The notes under the pieces: generated by a model
What the model saw: the letters and a program-made list of their open reading frames with translations, nothing else
Told to the model about the DNA's origin: nothing
Databases searched by the model: none
Assembly (NCBI GenBank): GCA_910587065.1
Contig: CAJUMA010000003.1
Span: forward strand, 1-64,000
Reading direction: 5' to 3'
DNA from: an uncultured Bacilli bacterium
GTDB taxonomy: Bacteria > Bacillota_I > Bacilli_A > RF39 > UBA660
DNA: 64,000 bases
Translations under genes and position numbers: made by a program
Shown here: piece after piece, positions 53,853-62,548 of the stretch
How the letters are laid out: every line of letters starts with the position of its first letter
How positions within the stretch are numbered: position 1 is the first letter of the stretch

Positions 53853-56800
53853 ATGAAAAAAACAAACAAAATAATCTTTGCATTTTTAATCTTTATGATA
53901 TCTCCAATACTAGTTTTTGCAGCCAGTGATTCATCAGGAGAACAAGGTAGTGGATCAGGTATTGTAAATTCCTGTAGTCCAAATTGTTCAGGAATTGTAA
54001 GATCTTCCTCACTAGCGGGTGTTCGTATCACATTTGTTGATGCATCTGGACATGTTGTTCCAGCATCAGGAAATCAAAGCTTTGACTACGTAACTTATGT
54101 TAAACCTGGAAAAGAAGGAATAAATACCACTTATAATTCTTTTAGTGGAGATAGAAATAAAGTTGCTCTAGCAGGTGGTGGAAATTATTCCGCAGGAAAT
54201 AGTTCACAAAGTAATTTTAAAAGATTTAGTGCTGTTGCTGCTGCTTATGATAAATATATTGTAACTGAAGGATCGACGCATAAAAGTAATTTACCAGGGA
54301 GTGGATATACTGGCGGTAATATTCAAAAAGGATTTAGTCGAGAACTTAATTTTTTCTTAGGTCTAACAAGGCAAGGTAATCCAACATATGCTGCTGATGT
54401 TAATTCCTTTATACGAGCGATTGCTGAAGTGAGTGGCGGATTTAATGCCGATGATTTAATTTATAAAATATCAGAAGGATGTAATACAGGTGAAGAAATA
54501 TTTATCGTTATGGAACCTTTATTCTTTTGGTCGGGAAAAGTTGATGGAGGATATGCCAATTATTTTGGCTCTTTAGCTGATTCATATCACTTCTTTGGTG
54601 GAAGTATTCCCGGCGGAGTAGGACTTACTAATACGAATAGTCTAGCTTATGCAATTTACTATGAACGGGAGATTGGAGCATATAAAGGTGCAACAGGAGT
54701 ATCGAAAAATGGTTTTAAAATTCAAAGTGCTTCTGATTTATTATCAACAGCAGGATTCGCTTTAGCTGTTGACTGGGCTAATGACCCTGGACAATACTGT
54801 AATTCATGTTCTTATGTTAATGGCACGTTTTCTTATGATAATAAGATTTATCCGGGAGACTTAAAAATACCAAGTGGATTTAAGAGCATTGAGGACTACG
54901 CTTTTACAGATCGAGGATCAGGTGGAGCTGGATGTTGTAAAATATTAGAAACTCAAATATCATCAATGCCAGAGTCATGGCAAAAGGCTTATAAAGAATT
55001 ATGTACAGAACCAGAGCCTGATTGTTGTACACCATCTGTACCAAAAGAACCTCCTATAATAGATGTTCATAATTGTTGTGATGATTCACCATTCTCAAAA
55101 GTAGTAGATAGTGAGTTAGATGATTTATTCTGTTATGACAGTGAATTACAAGTGGATTTCTTTAAAAATAGATGTGAAAATGAAAGATATAAAGAACCTT
55201 TAAATGAATACTGTGATATTTATTGTACAGAAAGAGTTACAATGGAAGTACCACAAGCTATAACAGCAACATCAGGAAGATACTTCACATTATCCAAAAC
55301 ATCACACGGTTCGACTTCTCCATATATTGAAGGATTCAGGCGCTGTCGAGTAAAAATATATTATAATGAGTGGCGTAAGAAATATGCCGAAACAGTTAAA
55401 CGCCAGGTAGAACAATATAATGAATTCCAAAAACAAGCTTCCATGGAAAAAAATTATGAAGATGCAATAAGTAAAGAAGAGGAAATACATAGAACAGGTA
55501 CGGTTACAGCAAGTTGTAGTTCAACTGATAATTCAACAACTCCTCCAACAACTAAGAGTAACTCCGCTAGTGCAACATTTGAATATACCTATTATAAATA
55601 TCCATTTGAAAATAAGCATAGTTATTACACAGTAGACTTAAAAGATGATCACTATACAAGAGTTGAAATAGTAAGAGGAAGTAACTTAAAAGAACCTCAC
55701 GAACCATATAGTTTATATAAATATGAAGAAGCAAAAGAAAAATATGAAGCAGCTAAGAGACAAGCAGCCGCAAGTTGTGGACTTGGAAATGTATCTTATG
55801 GTGGAACGCCTTTTTCGGAACAAAATATAACTTACAGAAGTGAAAATCCAAAAGAAGTTATAAATACAATAAAAGCTGCTAAAGAAAGTGCTAAGAAAGC
55901 TTATGAAATAGCAACTGAAGAAGCTTATAAATTAGAGCAAAAGATAGATGAATGTGATTATTACTTTGATGATTCTAAAAGTAGACTAGAAGGTGGTGCA
56001 TCATATGATGGAAAAGATGCTGAAAAACACTACAGTTTCACACCAGACCTTCTATTCCGATATTCACAAGTATATCTAGATGAAAATGCTCAATCAGTAT
56101 TAGACACACTAGCTGTTGAGTTTGATAGAACATGTTCTTATGAAACACTTTATGACAAAGATGAAACAGATGTTGATGAGATAAAACCTGATAGATATTC
56201 AGGAGTATATGCAAATGGTAGTGAAAAAATGCATGATTTTGATAAAGATGTTGAACTTGTTTATGAAGAACATGGATTTAACTTAGAAAAGTATTATCAT
56301 AAAGAATATAAAGCTGAAAAAATATTTACAACTGATGCTAAATATCATGCTAGTTGTGAATGGAAAGAAAAGGATAAAGATTTATATACTTTAGTACCAT
56401 CTGGCATTTCATCAGAAACATCAGTTTATAATCATACTGTACATAACCGAGAATACAAGATTTATTTATCAACGTATGATGGTACATATCAAACATACTG
56501 GGATATAAATAATGTTGGTCACAAAGGGGGTTTTACAAGTTACTTCCAACGCGGAACTAATACATGTTCTGGGGAAAGTCCCGAAGATATTGGTACAACT
56601 ATTACCTGTAAGATTCATGTATCACATGAACTTGTTCAAACTGGAAAATGTAATGGATCAAATGGAACAGATACAACAGTTAATGAAGAAGACTGCGAAG
56701 AAAATAAAGAAGGTTATGACTTATTTGTCTTTAAAGTTGCTGATCCAGCCGATTTATTCCCGACTGGAACAGATACAGAATCAGGTAAAATAGCATATAA

Positions 56801-57188
56801 CTGGACTGATACAAGTAGGGGACAAGAAGTTATGGAAGAAATAGAAGAAAAAGGTGCTACAGCTTCAAACTATGCACCAGAAAATATTTCATATCAAGTA
56901 ACATTAGGTCGTTCGGATATGAAAAAAATTAAAAATTACAACAGGGCAGTTGAAGATGAAAATGGCTATTCTGATTTCAACTTACACTGTGAGTGTCCAA
57001 TAGAAAAGCAGACCAACACACTTGAAGGTGGAGGAGTAGGATGTACTCAATGTAAGAGTTACTTCTTAGAAGGGCTTGAAAAAGGATATGTAAAATATGA
57101 TGGCAAAGAACACAATGTAAATGTTTGGAGTTCTTCAAAATCACTTCAAAGTATTAGAGAAACGCAATCAACAAAAGGAAGATGGTAG
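53853..57188 (+). CDS. module 2 protein C: giant Cys-rich secreted protein with a different head
   Basis: 1,111 residues, signal peptide about 1-23 (VFAA). The N-terminal 380 residues are unlike those of module 1: SCSPNCSG, Gly/Ser-rich strands and YKISEGCNTGEEIFIVMEP. I see no thioester Cys/Gln pair. From DCCTPSV (about 388) the chain aligns with C1: LNEYCDIYCTERVT, ITATSGRYF, helical AAKESAKKAYEIATEEAY, YHASCEWKE, QTGKCNGS, IKNYNRA, CECP, CTQCKSYFL. No C-terminal anchor. GGAGG sets the start. It is followed after 11 bp by a small pseudopilin-like gene. Confidence 0.75.
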   Translation: MKKTNKIIFAFLIFMISPILVFAASDSSGEQGSGSGIVNSCSPNCSGIVRSSSLAGVRITFVDASGHVVPASGNQSFDYVTYVKPGKEGINTTYNSFSGDRNKVALAGGGNYSAGNSSQSNFKRFSAVAAAYDKYIVTEGSTHKSNLPGSGYTGGNIQKGFSRELNFFLGLTRQGNPTYAADVNSFIRAIAEVSGGFNADDLIYKISEGCNTGEEIFIVMEPLFFWSGKVDGGYANYFGSLADSYHFFGGSIPGGVGLTNTNSLAYAIYYEREIGAYKGATGVSKNGFKIQSASDLLSTAGFALAVDWANDPGQYCNSCSYVNGTFSYDNKIYPGDLKIPSGFKSIEDYAFTDRGSGGAGCCKILETQISSMPESWQKAYKELCTEPEPDCCTPSVPKEPPIIDVHNCCDDSPFSKVVDSELDDLFCYDSELQVDFFKNRCENERYKEPLNEYCDIYCTERVTMEVPQAITATSGRYFTLSKTSHGSTSPYIEGFRRCRVKIYYNEWRKKYAETVKRQVEQYNEFQKQASMEKNYEDAISKEEEIHRTGTVTASCSSTDNSTTPPTTKSNSASATFEYTYYKYPFENKHSYYTVDLKDDHYTRVEIVRGSNLKEPHEPYSLYKYEEAKEKYEAAKRQAAASCGLGNVSYGGTPFSEQNITYRSENPKEVINTIKAAKESAKKAYEIATEEAYKLEQKIDECDYYFDDSKSRLEGGASYDGKDAEKHYSFTPDLLFRYSQVYLDENAQSVLDTLAVEFDRTCSYETLYDKDETDVDEIKPDRYSGVYANGSEKMHDFDKDVELVYEEHGFNLEKYYHKEYKAEKIFTTDAKYHASCEWKEKDKDLYTLVPSGISSETSVYNHTVHNREYKIYLSTYDGTYQTYWDINNVGHKGGFTSYFQRGTNTCSGESPEDIGTTITCKIHVSHELVQTGKCNGSNGTDTTVNEEDCEENKEGYDLFVFKVADPADLFPTGTDTESGKIAYNWTDTSRGQEVMEEIEEKGATASNYAPENISYQVTLGRSDMKKIKNYNRAVEDENGYSDFNLHCECPIEKQTNTLEGGGVGCTQCKSYFLEGLEKGYVKYDGKEHNVNVWSSSKSLQSIRETQSTKGRW

Positions 57189-57199
57189 GTGAATAGAAT

Positions 57200-57634
57200 A
57201 TGAAAGAAAGTTTATGGGGATATTGGATAGTAGTTTTAGGAGTTTCTATTATGGGAGTTATGCTTTTATTACAAAACTATACAACAACAAATGAGCAAGA
57301 TTACTATTTAGTAAAAGAAGTGCTTGAAGCTAGTATGTATGAAGCTGTCGATTACGGTTATTACCGTGATACAGGTGAATTAAAAATGAATGCCGAGAAA
57401 TTTACAGAAAACTTTATTAGAAGATTTTCAGAAGTTGTAAATATCAATAAGAAATATACATTATCATTTTATGATATTTATGAAGAACCACCAGCAGCAA
57501 GTGTTTCAATTTCAACAACTACAAATGATACAGCATTTGGACAGAACCAATCAGCAAATAAAGATAAAGCTGCTGTTGTAAATAGACTTACAGGTATACT
57601 TTATACAAATAGTAAATATCAGCCAAGACTTTAA
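57200..57634 (+). CDS. small N-terminally anchored protein, DUF5411-like or pilin-like
   Basis: 144 residues. A short N-terminus is followed by a hydrophobic helix with a Glu near its start (KESLWGYWIVVLGVSIMGVM), then a helical stretch (YYLVKEVLEASMYEAVDYGYYR) and a beta-rich end. This resembles minor pilins or TadE-type proteins in layout, and possibly the DUF5411 family, but there is no classical prepilin leader. AGGTGA precedes the ATG. Last gene of module 2; it may help assemble or display the giant protein. Function unproven. Confidence 0.5.
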   Translation: MKESLWGYWIVVLGVSIMGVMLLLQNYTTTNEQDYYLVKEVLEASMYEAVDYGYYRDTGELKMNAEKFTENFIRRFSEVVNINKKYTLSFYDIYEEPPAASVSISTTTNDTAFGQNQSANKDKAAVVNRLTGILYTNSKYQPRL

Positions 57635-57661
57635 AAGGGTAATTTATTACTCTTTTTTTCT
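57633..57661 (+). terminator. terminator after surface module 2
   Basis: AAAAGGGTAAT, loop TT, ATTACTCTTTT, then a T run, directly after the stop codon. Confidence 0.75.
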
Positions 57662-57727
57662 TTTTCTAAACTTTGGTAATACTCAAAGAAAATGTTTCAT
57701 ATATATAACTAGAAAGGAAAAATGATT

Positions 57728-57988
57728 ATGGAAATATTAAAAGTATCAAGCAAATCAAATCCTAGTAAAGTAGCAGGAGCGATTGCCAATGTGTTCAGAA
57801 GTTTAGGAAGTGTAGAAATACAAACTATTGGAGCAGGTAGTTTAAATCAAGCAATTAAAGCAATATGTATTGCAAGAGGATTTGTAGCACCTAGCGGTAA
57901 AAATCTAATTGTTATACCAGCATTTTCTGACATCACAATTGAAGGCGAAGAAAAAACTGCTATTAAACTAATAGTTGAGGCAAGATAA
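57728..57988 (+). CDS. spoVS: SpoVS family protein
   Basis: 86 residues, the exact length of SpoVS. The opening MEILKVSSKSNPSKVAGAIA and the segments QTIGAGSLNQAIKAICIARGF and SFDITIEGEEKTAIKLIV-like end are highly typical. SpoVS is a small Alba-like protein that affects septation and coat formation in spore formers, but it also occurs in non-sporulating lineages, so it does not prove sporulation. AGAAAGGA is well spaced for ATG 57728; an ATG two codons earlier is too close. Single-gene unit with its own terminator. Confidence 0.95.
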   Translation: MEILKVSSKSNPSKVAGAIANVFRSLGSVEIQTIGAGSLNQAIKAICIARGFVAPSGKNLIVIPAFSDITIEGEEKTAIKLIVEAR

Positions 57989-58000
57989 TGCCTCTTTTTA
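57977..58000 (+). terminator. intrinsic terminator after spoVS
   Basis: GAGGCA (57977-57982) pairs with TGCCTC (57989-57994), then TTTTTATT. Confidence 0.75.
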
Positions 58001-58057
58001 TTTGCAAAAAAACAAAAAAAGAAGTAATATATACAAAAAGAAACGGGGTCGAAGTGC

Positions 58058-58753
58058 ATGAAAGTATTTAAAAAGTTTATTTCTTTAATTGTTTTAATTT
58101 TAATTCTTGCAACTTCAATCTATTTTGGCACAGCACTTATTAAAAGTAAAACTTATGAGCCTCAAGAAGTAGTAGTAGAGCGGGTTGAACAAAATTATGA
58201 TATGTATATTAAAGGAACTGATACAATTAGGTTATCAATAAAGGAGAATTTTAATACCTGCAAAAGCGGCGATAAAATTAAAAGATGTGGTATAATTAAA
58301 AATACAATTACAAATGCTAGCAATTTGACAAAAAAAGAAGATTTAAGTAATTATGAAAATGAAAATGCGATTAATGCTATCAAAAATATTATAGAGAATA
58401 TCAAAGATAATATAATTATAATTCAAACAAATTGGAATAGTAGATTTACTAAGGAAGAATTAGAATCTCTTATAAAAACTGAAAAAAAGAATATTACAGT
58501 TGAAATAAAAAATATTTCCATTGAACAAAACAATAAGGAAACAAAATATACAATTAAGTTAGATAGCAAGAATGGTAAAAAAGTAAAAGAAGTAATTGTT
58601 AAGAAGGACGGTAAACTAAAAAAGCCAGAGAATCCTTCCAAAAAAGGCTACATATTTGTTGAATGGCAATTAGATGGTAAAAAGTATGATTTCAATAAAA
58701 AAGTAAAAAAAGATTTTACTTTAGTTGCAAAATGGAAAAAGAAAAAATCTTAG
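58058..58753 (+). CDS. membrane-anchored protein with C-terminal InlB B-repeat-like domain
   Basis: 231 residues. A signal-anchor at about 5-27 and a Lys/Asn-rich region with one Cys pair (NTCKSGDKIKRCGI) come first. The C-terminal 45 residues form one Listeria-Bacteroides (Flg_new/InlB B) repeat: KLKKPENPSKKGYIFVEWQ, then YDFNKKVKKDFTLVAKWKKK. Such repeats occur in surface proteins and are usually found in tandem; here there is only one. GGGGTCG upstream is a weak ribosome site. Role unknown. Confidence 0.7.
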   Translation: MKVFKKFISLIVLILILATSIYFGTALIKSKTYEPQEVVVERVEQNYDMYIKGTDTIRLSIKENFNTCKSGDKIKRCGIIKNTITNASNLTKKEDLSNYENENAINAIKNIIENIKDNIIIIQTNWNSRFTKEELESLIKTEKKNITVEIKNISIEQNNKETKYTIKLDSKNGKKVKEVIVKKDGKLKKPENPSKKGYIFVEWQLDGKKYDFNKKVKKDFTLVAKWKKKKS

Positions 58754-58754
58754 T

Positions 58755-58914
58755 ATAAAGAAAAAAATTTTTATAAATGGGGCACCCGATGAAACAAGTT
58801 TGGAAAATTTTGAACATTTAGCAAAAACGATTTTTTCCAACAAAGGAAGGCTTCAATGATTTGATGAGCCAGTATGAGAAAGTATTATCAACAAAAAAAC
58901 TCTAGAATAATTCT
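58755..58914 (+). pseudogene. short gene remnant
   Basis: One frame reads KKKIFINGAPDETSLENF, then EHLAKTIFSN, and stops at 58857. The neighbouring frame continues EGFNDLMSQYEKVLSTKKL to a stop near 58903. There is no start codon with ribosome site. This looks like the remains of a small gene with one frameshift. The parent family is not recognised. Confidence 0.3.
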
Positions 58915-58924
58915 CTAGAGTTTT
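58896..58924. terminator. bidirectional terminator
   Basis: AAAACTCTAGA (58896-58906) pairs with TCTAGAGTTTT (58914-58924). Confidence 0.7.
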
Positions 58925-58930
58925 AAAATC

Positions 58931-60145
58931 TTATTTATACTTTTCCTCTATAACAGAAGTGTAGGTATTATTTATAAATTCTTTAGTTAATCCTAGGTTA
59001 TATCTAAAATGATTTTTCTCATATTCTTCTGTATATTTTTCGTAAGGAATAAGTAGCCAATTGTCCATATTTTTATCAAAATAATTTACGATTGGTTTAG
59101 CTTTTATGTTTTCAAAACTAACGTTTCTATTCTCATCCACAAGAACATTAAGGGTTGAAAGTAAACCAAATTGGTAAGCATTATCAAATGTTTCTTGCCC
59201 TTTAGGTGTTCTTGCAATATCATCATCATTTGAAACAAAATTTCCTAAAGAATAATAAACTAAAGTTTTTTTCTCATCGCCAATAATTTCAATTGGTTGA
59301 ATAGAATGAGAGTGGCTTCCATAAATTATATCAACACCAAGTTCATTTAAAAACGCAGCTATTTCTTTTTGTTCATTATTAGCGCTAAAGGTAAATTCAT
59401 CACCCCAGTGCATCATAACAATAGTAACATCAGCTTGTTCCTTTAAAGAACCAATTTCTTTACTTAACAAATCTTTATTAATTGTGCGAGTATTTGTATC
59501 TCTATAGACACTAATTAAACGTTTATCAGTTTCATTAACTTTCGCGTTTGTGCCATACGTATAAGCAAGAAAACCAAATTTTATTCCGTTAATTTCTATT
59601 ATACGCGGGGTATTTCTATCTTCTTCATTTAAGTATGTTCCAACTGTTTTTATATCAGTATTTTTAAAATAATTAATAGTTGAAACAAGTCCATCTAAAC
59701 CTCTATCATAAGCATGGTTATTAACCGTTGAAAGTACTTCTAAATCAAGAGAAGAAACTAAAGAACCGATATAGGCGGGAGCACAAAAGTTATACCCATC
59801 TCCACTTACCTGAAGTGTCTCATTTCCAATAACCACTTCCATATTAGCTATACTTAAATCATCATCTAAAAAATAATCTTTAACAAATTTAAAATAATCA
59901 TTTTCGTTATAACCATTAGAAACAGATTGGTAAAAGGGAGATTCAAATAAAAAATCACCAACTAATGTCAACTTTGCAGACCTTTTTAAAACTTTTTTCG
60001 TTGTAGAACTTCTTATCTCACCTGATTTATCATTATTTTTAATTTTGTTGTTACTATTAGAAAATACTGCAGAAATTCCAACCAACAAGCATAACACTAT
60101 AAAAAATGAAACTTTTATTTCCGTTCTAACTTTTCTTTTTGCCAC
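58931..60145 (-). CDS. CapA-like (poly-gamma-glutamate synthesis type) metallophosphoesterase
   Basis: 404 residues with an N-terminal membrane anchor (about 13-31). The metal-site motifs of the PGA_cap family are present: TLVGDFLFES, SIANMEVVIG (N-x-E), TVNNHAYDRG (NNH), VMMHWGDEF and YGSHSHSIQP, then YYSLGNFVS. Such proteins occur outside the capBCA operon in many gut Bacillota, where the substrate is unknown. AGGGTGAT lies upstream of GTG 60145; an ATG at 60199 is in frame but would add 18 residues without a ribosome site. No capB or capC seen. Confidence 0.88.
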   Translation of the reverse strand: MAKRKVRTEIKVSFFIVLCLLVGISAVFSNSNNKIKNNDKSGEIRSSTTKKVLKRSAKLTLVGDFLFESPFYQSVSNGYNENDYFKFVKDYFLDDDLSIANMEVVIGNETLQVSGDGYNFCAPAYIGSLVSSLDLEVLSTVNNHAYDRGLDGLVSTINYFKNTDIKTVGTYLNEEDRNTPRIIEINGIKFGFLAYTYGTNAKVNETDKRLISVYRDTNTRTINKDLLSKEIGSLKEQADVTIVMMHWGDEFTFSANNEQKEIAAFLNELGVDIIYGSHSHSIQPIEIIGDEKKTLVYYSLGNFVSNDDDIARTPKGQETFDNAYQFGLLSTLNVLVDENRNVSFENIKAKPIVNYFDKNMDNWLLIPYEKYTEEYEKNHFRYNLGLTKEFINNTYTSVIEEKYK

Positions 60146-60213
60146 CCTTATCACCCTAATTATATAATAACATATGTTGAGCAAATATGGTATAATCATA
60201 TTGAGGAGAAACT

Positions 60214-60978
60214 ATGAAAATACAAAAATACATAAAAGATAAACAGAATAAGTATAGAGTAGTAATTGATGATGAAGAATATATTCTCTATGATGATGTA
60301 ATAATCAAATATAATTTATTATTAATAAAAGAAATCGACAATAAAACATTTAAAGAAATGTTTGGGTTAAATGATGAATTAAAAAGTTATTATGATTCAA
60401 TTAAATATATCAGTAGAAAGTTAAGATCCGAAAAAGAGATATACGAATATTTAGAAAAAAAAGGAATTGATGAAAGTACTATTAAAAAAACAATTAAAAG
60501 ACTTAGAGATTCGAAATTCTTAAATGATGATGTATATCTAAATGCTTATTTTAAGGACCAAATAAATTTAACTAATAATGGGCCTAAAAAAATAGAAGTC
60601 AATCTTTTAAAACTAGGATTTAGAGAAGATATAATAAAAGAAAAACTTAGCAGTATTGATGAAAGCGTTTGGAAAGATAAATTAGAAAAATATATTGATA
60701 AAAAGATAAAAACTAATCATACATCTTCAAGCAATATGCTAAAGATAAAAATAACTAATGATTTAATAAACTTGGGGTTTATGAAAGAAGATATTATAAG
60801 TATTTTAAATAAAAAAGACCTTAATGATGAGTTTGCCTTAAAAAAAGAGTATATAAAATCTAAGCGTCTTTTATCTAGTAAATATGAGGGGACAACCCTT
60901 GAAAATAAAATTAGAGAAAGGCTTTTCCGTAAGGGTTTTTATGTATTTGATATAAAGGAGTTAGATGATGAAGAATAA
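60214..60978 (+). CDS. recX: RecX-family regulatory protein
   Basis: 254 residues, all helical after the first 60. RecX repeats are visible: YYDSIKYISRKLRSEKEIYEYLEKKGID, then LRDSKFLNDDVYLNAYFKD and NNGPKKIEVNLLKLGF. RecX binds RecA filaments and limits recombination. AATTGAGGAG precedes the ATG. The next gene starts within its last codons. No recA in the window. Confidence 0.88.
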   Translation: MKIQKYIKDKQNKYRVVIDDEEYILYDDVIIKYNLLLIKEIDNKTFKEMFGLNDELKSYYDSIKYISRKLRSEKEIYEYLEKKGIDESTIKKTIKRLRDSKFLNDDVYLNAYFKDQINLTNNGPKKIEVNLLKLGFREDIIKEKLSSIDESVWKDKLEKYIDKKIKTNHTSSSNMLKIKITNDLINLGFMKEDIISILNKKDLNDEFALKKEYIKSKRLLSSKYEGTTLENKIRERLFRKGFYVFDIKELDDEE

Positions 60979-61312
60979 ATATGAAAGATTAAGTAAATTA
61001 GAGAAAAAAGAATCCATTAAAGAATATGCAAATTCAAGTGATACTAATGCAGCCATAACAAGCAGAATAAAAAGATTAAAAACAGTAGGAATAATCGGTA
61101 TCATATACTCTTTAGTCATGTTTGCCTTAGATTTTCTTAAAGAATTTGGTATATTTGATATTGGATTAAATAAGTTTGATAACTTACTTGTTAGTTATAT
61201 TCTTGATGCTTGCCTTTTAATTTTCTGTGTTGTTTTTGTAATAAAGGCTAATAGTTTACTTAAAGAACAAGTTAATATTTATTTAATTGAAAAGAAGAAT
61301 GAGAAAAAATGA
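60965..61312 (+). CDS. small two-helix membrane protein
   Basis: 115 residues with membrane helices at about 38-58 and 76-98; both ends are charged and probably cytoplasmic. AAGGAG suits ATG 60965 or ATG 60968. It overlaps recX by 14 bp and the DUF402 gene by 4 bp, so it sits in a coupled operon. No family recognised. Confidence 0.65.
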   Translation: MMKNKYERLSKLEKKESIKEYANSSDTNAAITSRIKRLKTVGIIGIIYSLVMFALDFLKEFGIFDIGLNKFDNLLVSYILDACLLIFCVVFVIKANSLLKEQVNIYLIEKKNEKK

Positions 61313-61839
61313 GAAAAAGATTTGCCAATAGATCTGGAAACAATTATAAACAAATTGAAGTTAATGAGGATTTTTTTAAGGGAACTGCTTGTTATGTAGA
61401 TTTTGATAGTAGTGAAGAACCAGTAATAGTTTTTAATGGAAAAACTAATGTCTGTATAAAGAAAGAAAACTACGAACGTATTACTTTATATCCGCTAGAC
61501 GGAACTTACTCTATTACAATCATGTATAATGAAAAAAAAGAACTAATTGAGTGGTATTTTGATGTGTCATCATCTGTTGGGTTTGAAAATGGTATACCAT
61601 ATCAAAATGATTTATATTTAGATATGGTAATTCTACCAACGAAAGAGTTTTTTATCCTAGATGAAGATGAATTGTTAGCAGCTTATCATAATAAAGAAAT
61701 TGATGAGACTTTATTAAAGCATGCCTACAAAACACTTGAATTCTTAAAAGAAAAATATGTAAATAATTTTTCTGATCTAAAGAGTTTTACAAAACATGTT
61801 TATGATATAATAAAGACAGGTGATACATATGGAAGTTAA
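61309..61839 (+). CDS. DUF402 / nucleoside tri- and diphosphate phosphatase-like protein
   Basis: 176 residues. The DUF402 pattern is clear: ITLYPLDGTYSITIMY, IEWYFDVSSSVGFENG, YQNDLYLDMVILP and FFILDEDEL. The acidic residues in this run bind divalent metal in characterised members (Ntdp). Those dephosphorylate NTP/NDP; related enzymes act on phosphonates. Probably a housekeeping nucleotide phosphatase. Overlaps the Nudix regulator gene by 11 bp. Confidence 0.82.
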   Translation: MRKRFANRSGNNYKQIEVNEDFFKGTACYVDFDSSEEPVIVFNGKTNVCIKKENYERITLYPLDGTYSITIMYNEKKELIEWYFDVSSSVGFENGIPYQNDLYLDMVILPTKEFFILDEDELLAAYHNKEIDETLLKHAYKTLEFLKEKYVNNFSDLKSFTKHVYDIIKTGDTYGS

Positions 61840-62509
61840 TAATCCCTTATATAAGAATCAAGGAGTGCATCTCTTAACAAGTATTTTTACGGTTGACCAT
61901 GGAATTGTCAAAGTCTTGCTTATCAAAAGAGACAATGAACCATTTAAAGATTCATGGGCTTTAGTTGGTGGAGCTCTTTATAATAATGAAGATTTAAAAG
62001 ATGGGTTAAAAAGAGAAATAAAAGAAAAAACGGGTATTAAAAATATTGATTTACATTTAGTTGATGTTCATGGGAAAGTTAATAGAAGCCCTGTAATGCG
62101 TATGGTTGCTGTGTCTTATATGGGTGTACTTGATATAAATCGAGTAGAAGTTTTAAAGAAAACTCTTAAGACAAATGATGCCGAATGGTTTAATATAAAA
62201 GATGTTTTAAATATGAGTTTGGCGTATGATCATAAAGAGATTATTAAAAGAACATTTGAAGAATTAAAAAGCCAAATATGTAAAAGTAATATTTTAGTTT
62301 CTTTATTTCCGTCCGGCTTTACAATGCCAGAGATTCAAAAGACTTATGAAGCAATTCTTGGTATTACAATGGACCGAAGAAACTTTCGAAGAAAATTACT
62401 TAGTTTAAATCTTGTTTATGATACAGGAGAATACTTAAACTTTGATGGGAAAAAACCTGCTAAATTATACAGATTTAAAGAAAATATAGAAGATAAAGTG
62501 ATATTTTAA
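61829..62509 (+). CDS. Nudix-domain transcriptional regulator, NrtR type
   Basis: 226 residues. The Nudix box is GGALYNNEDLKDGLKREIKE, then KTGI. The usual REUxEExGU reads RE-I-KEK-TGI, with one metal-binding Glu replaced by Lys67, which suggests loss of hydrolase activity and a sensing role. The C-terminal winged helix is typical of NrtR: FPSGFTMPEIQKTYEAILG, then MDRRNFRRKLLSLNLV and GKKPAKLYRFK. NrtR repressors control NAD-biosynthesis genes and respond to ADP-ribose. AGGTGATACAT fixes ATG 61829. nadK in this window (42122) is a possible but unproven target. Confidence 0.85.
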   Translation: MEVNNPLYKNQGVHLLTSIFTVDHGIVKVLLIKRDNEPFKDSWALVGGALYNNEDLKDGLKREIKEKTGIKNIDLHLVDVHGKVNRSPVMRMVAVSYMGVLDINRVEVLKKTLKTNDAEWFNIKDVLNMSLAYDHKEIIKRTFEELKSQICKSNILVSLFPSGFTMPEIQKTYEAILGITMDRRNFRRKLLSLNLVYDTGEYLNFDGKKPAKLYRFKENIEDKVIF

Positions 62510-62548
62510 AAAGAGTTATAAAAAAAATAAACAATAATATACTTTAAT

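Noticed and set aside
58931..60145. Poly-gamma-glutamate capsule locus
   Set aside because: Only a CapA-like gene is present; no capB or capC nearby.
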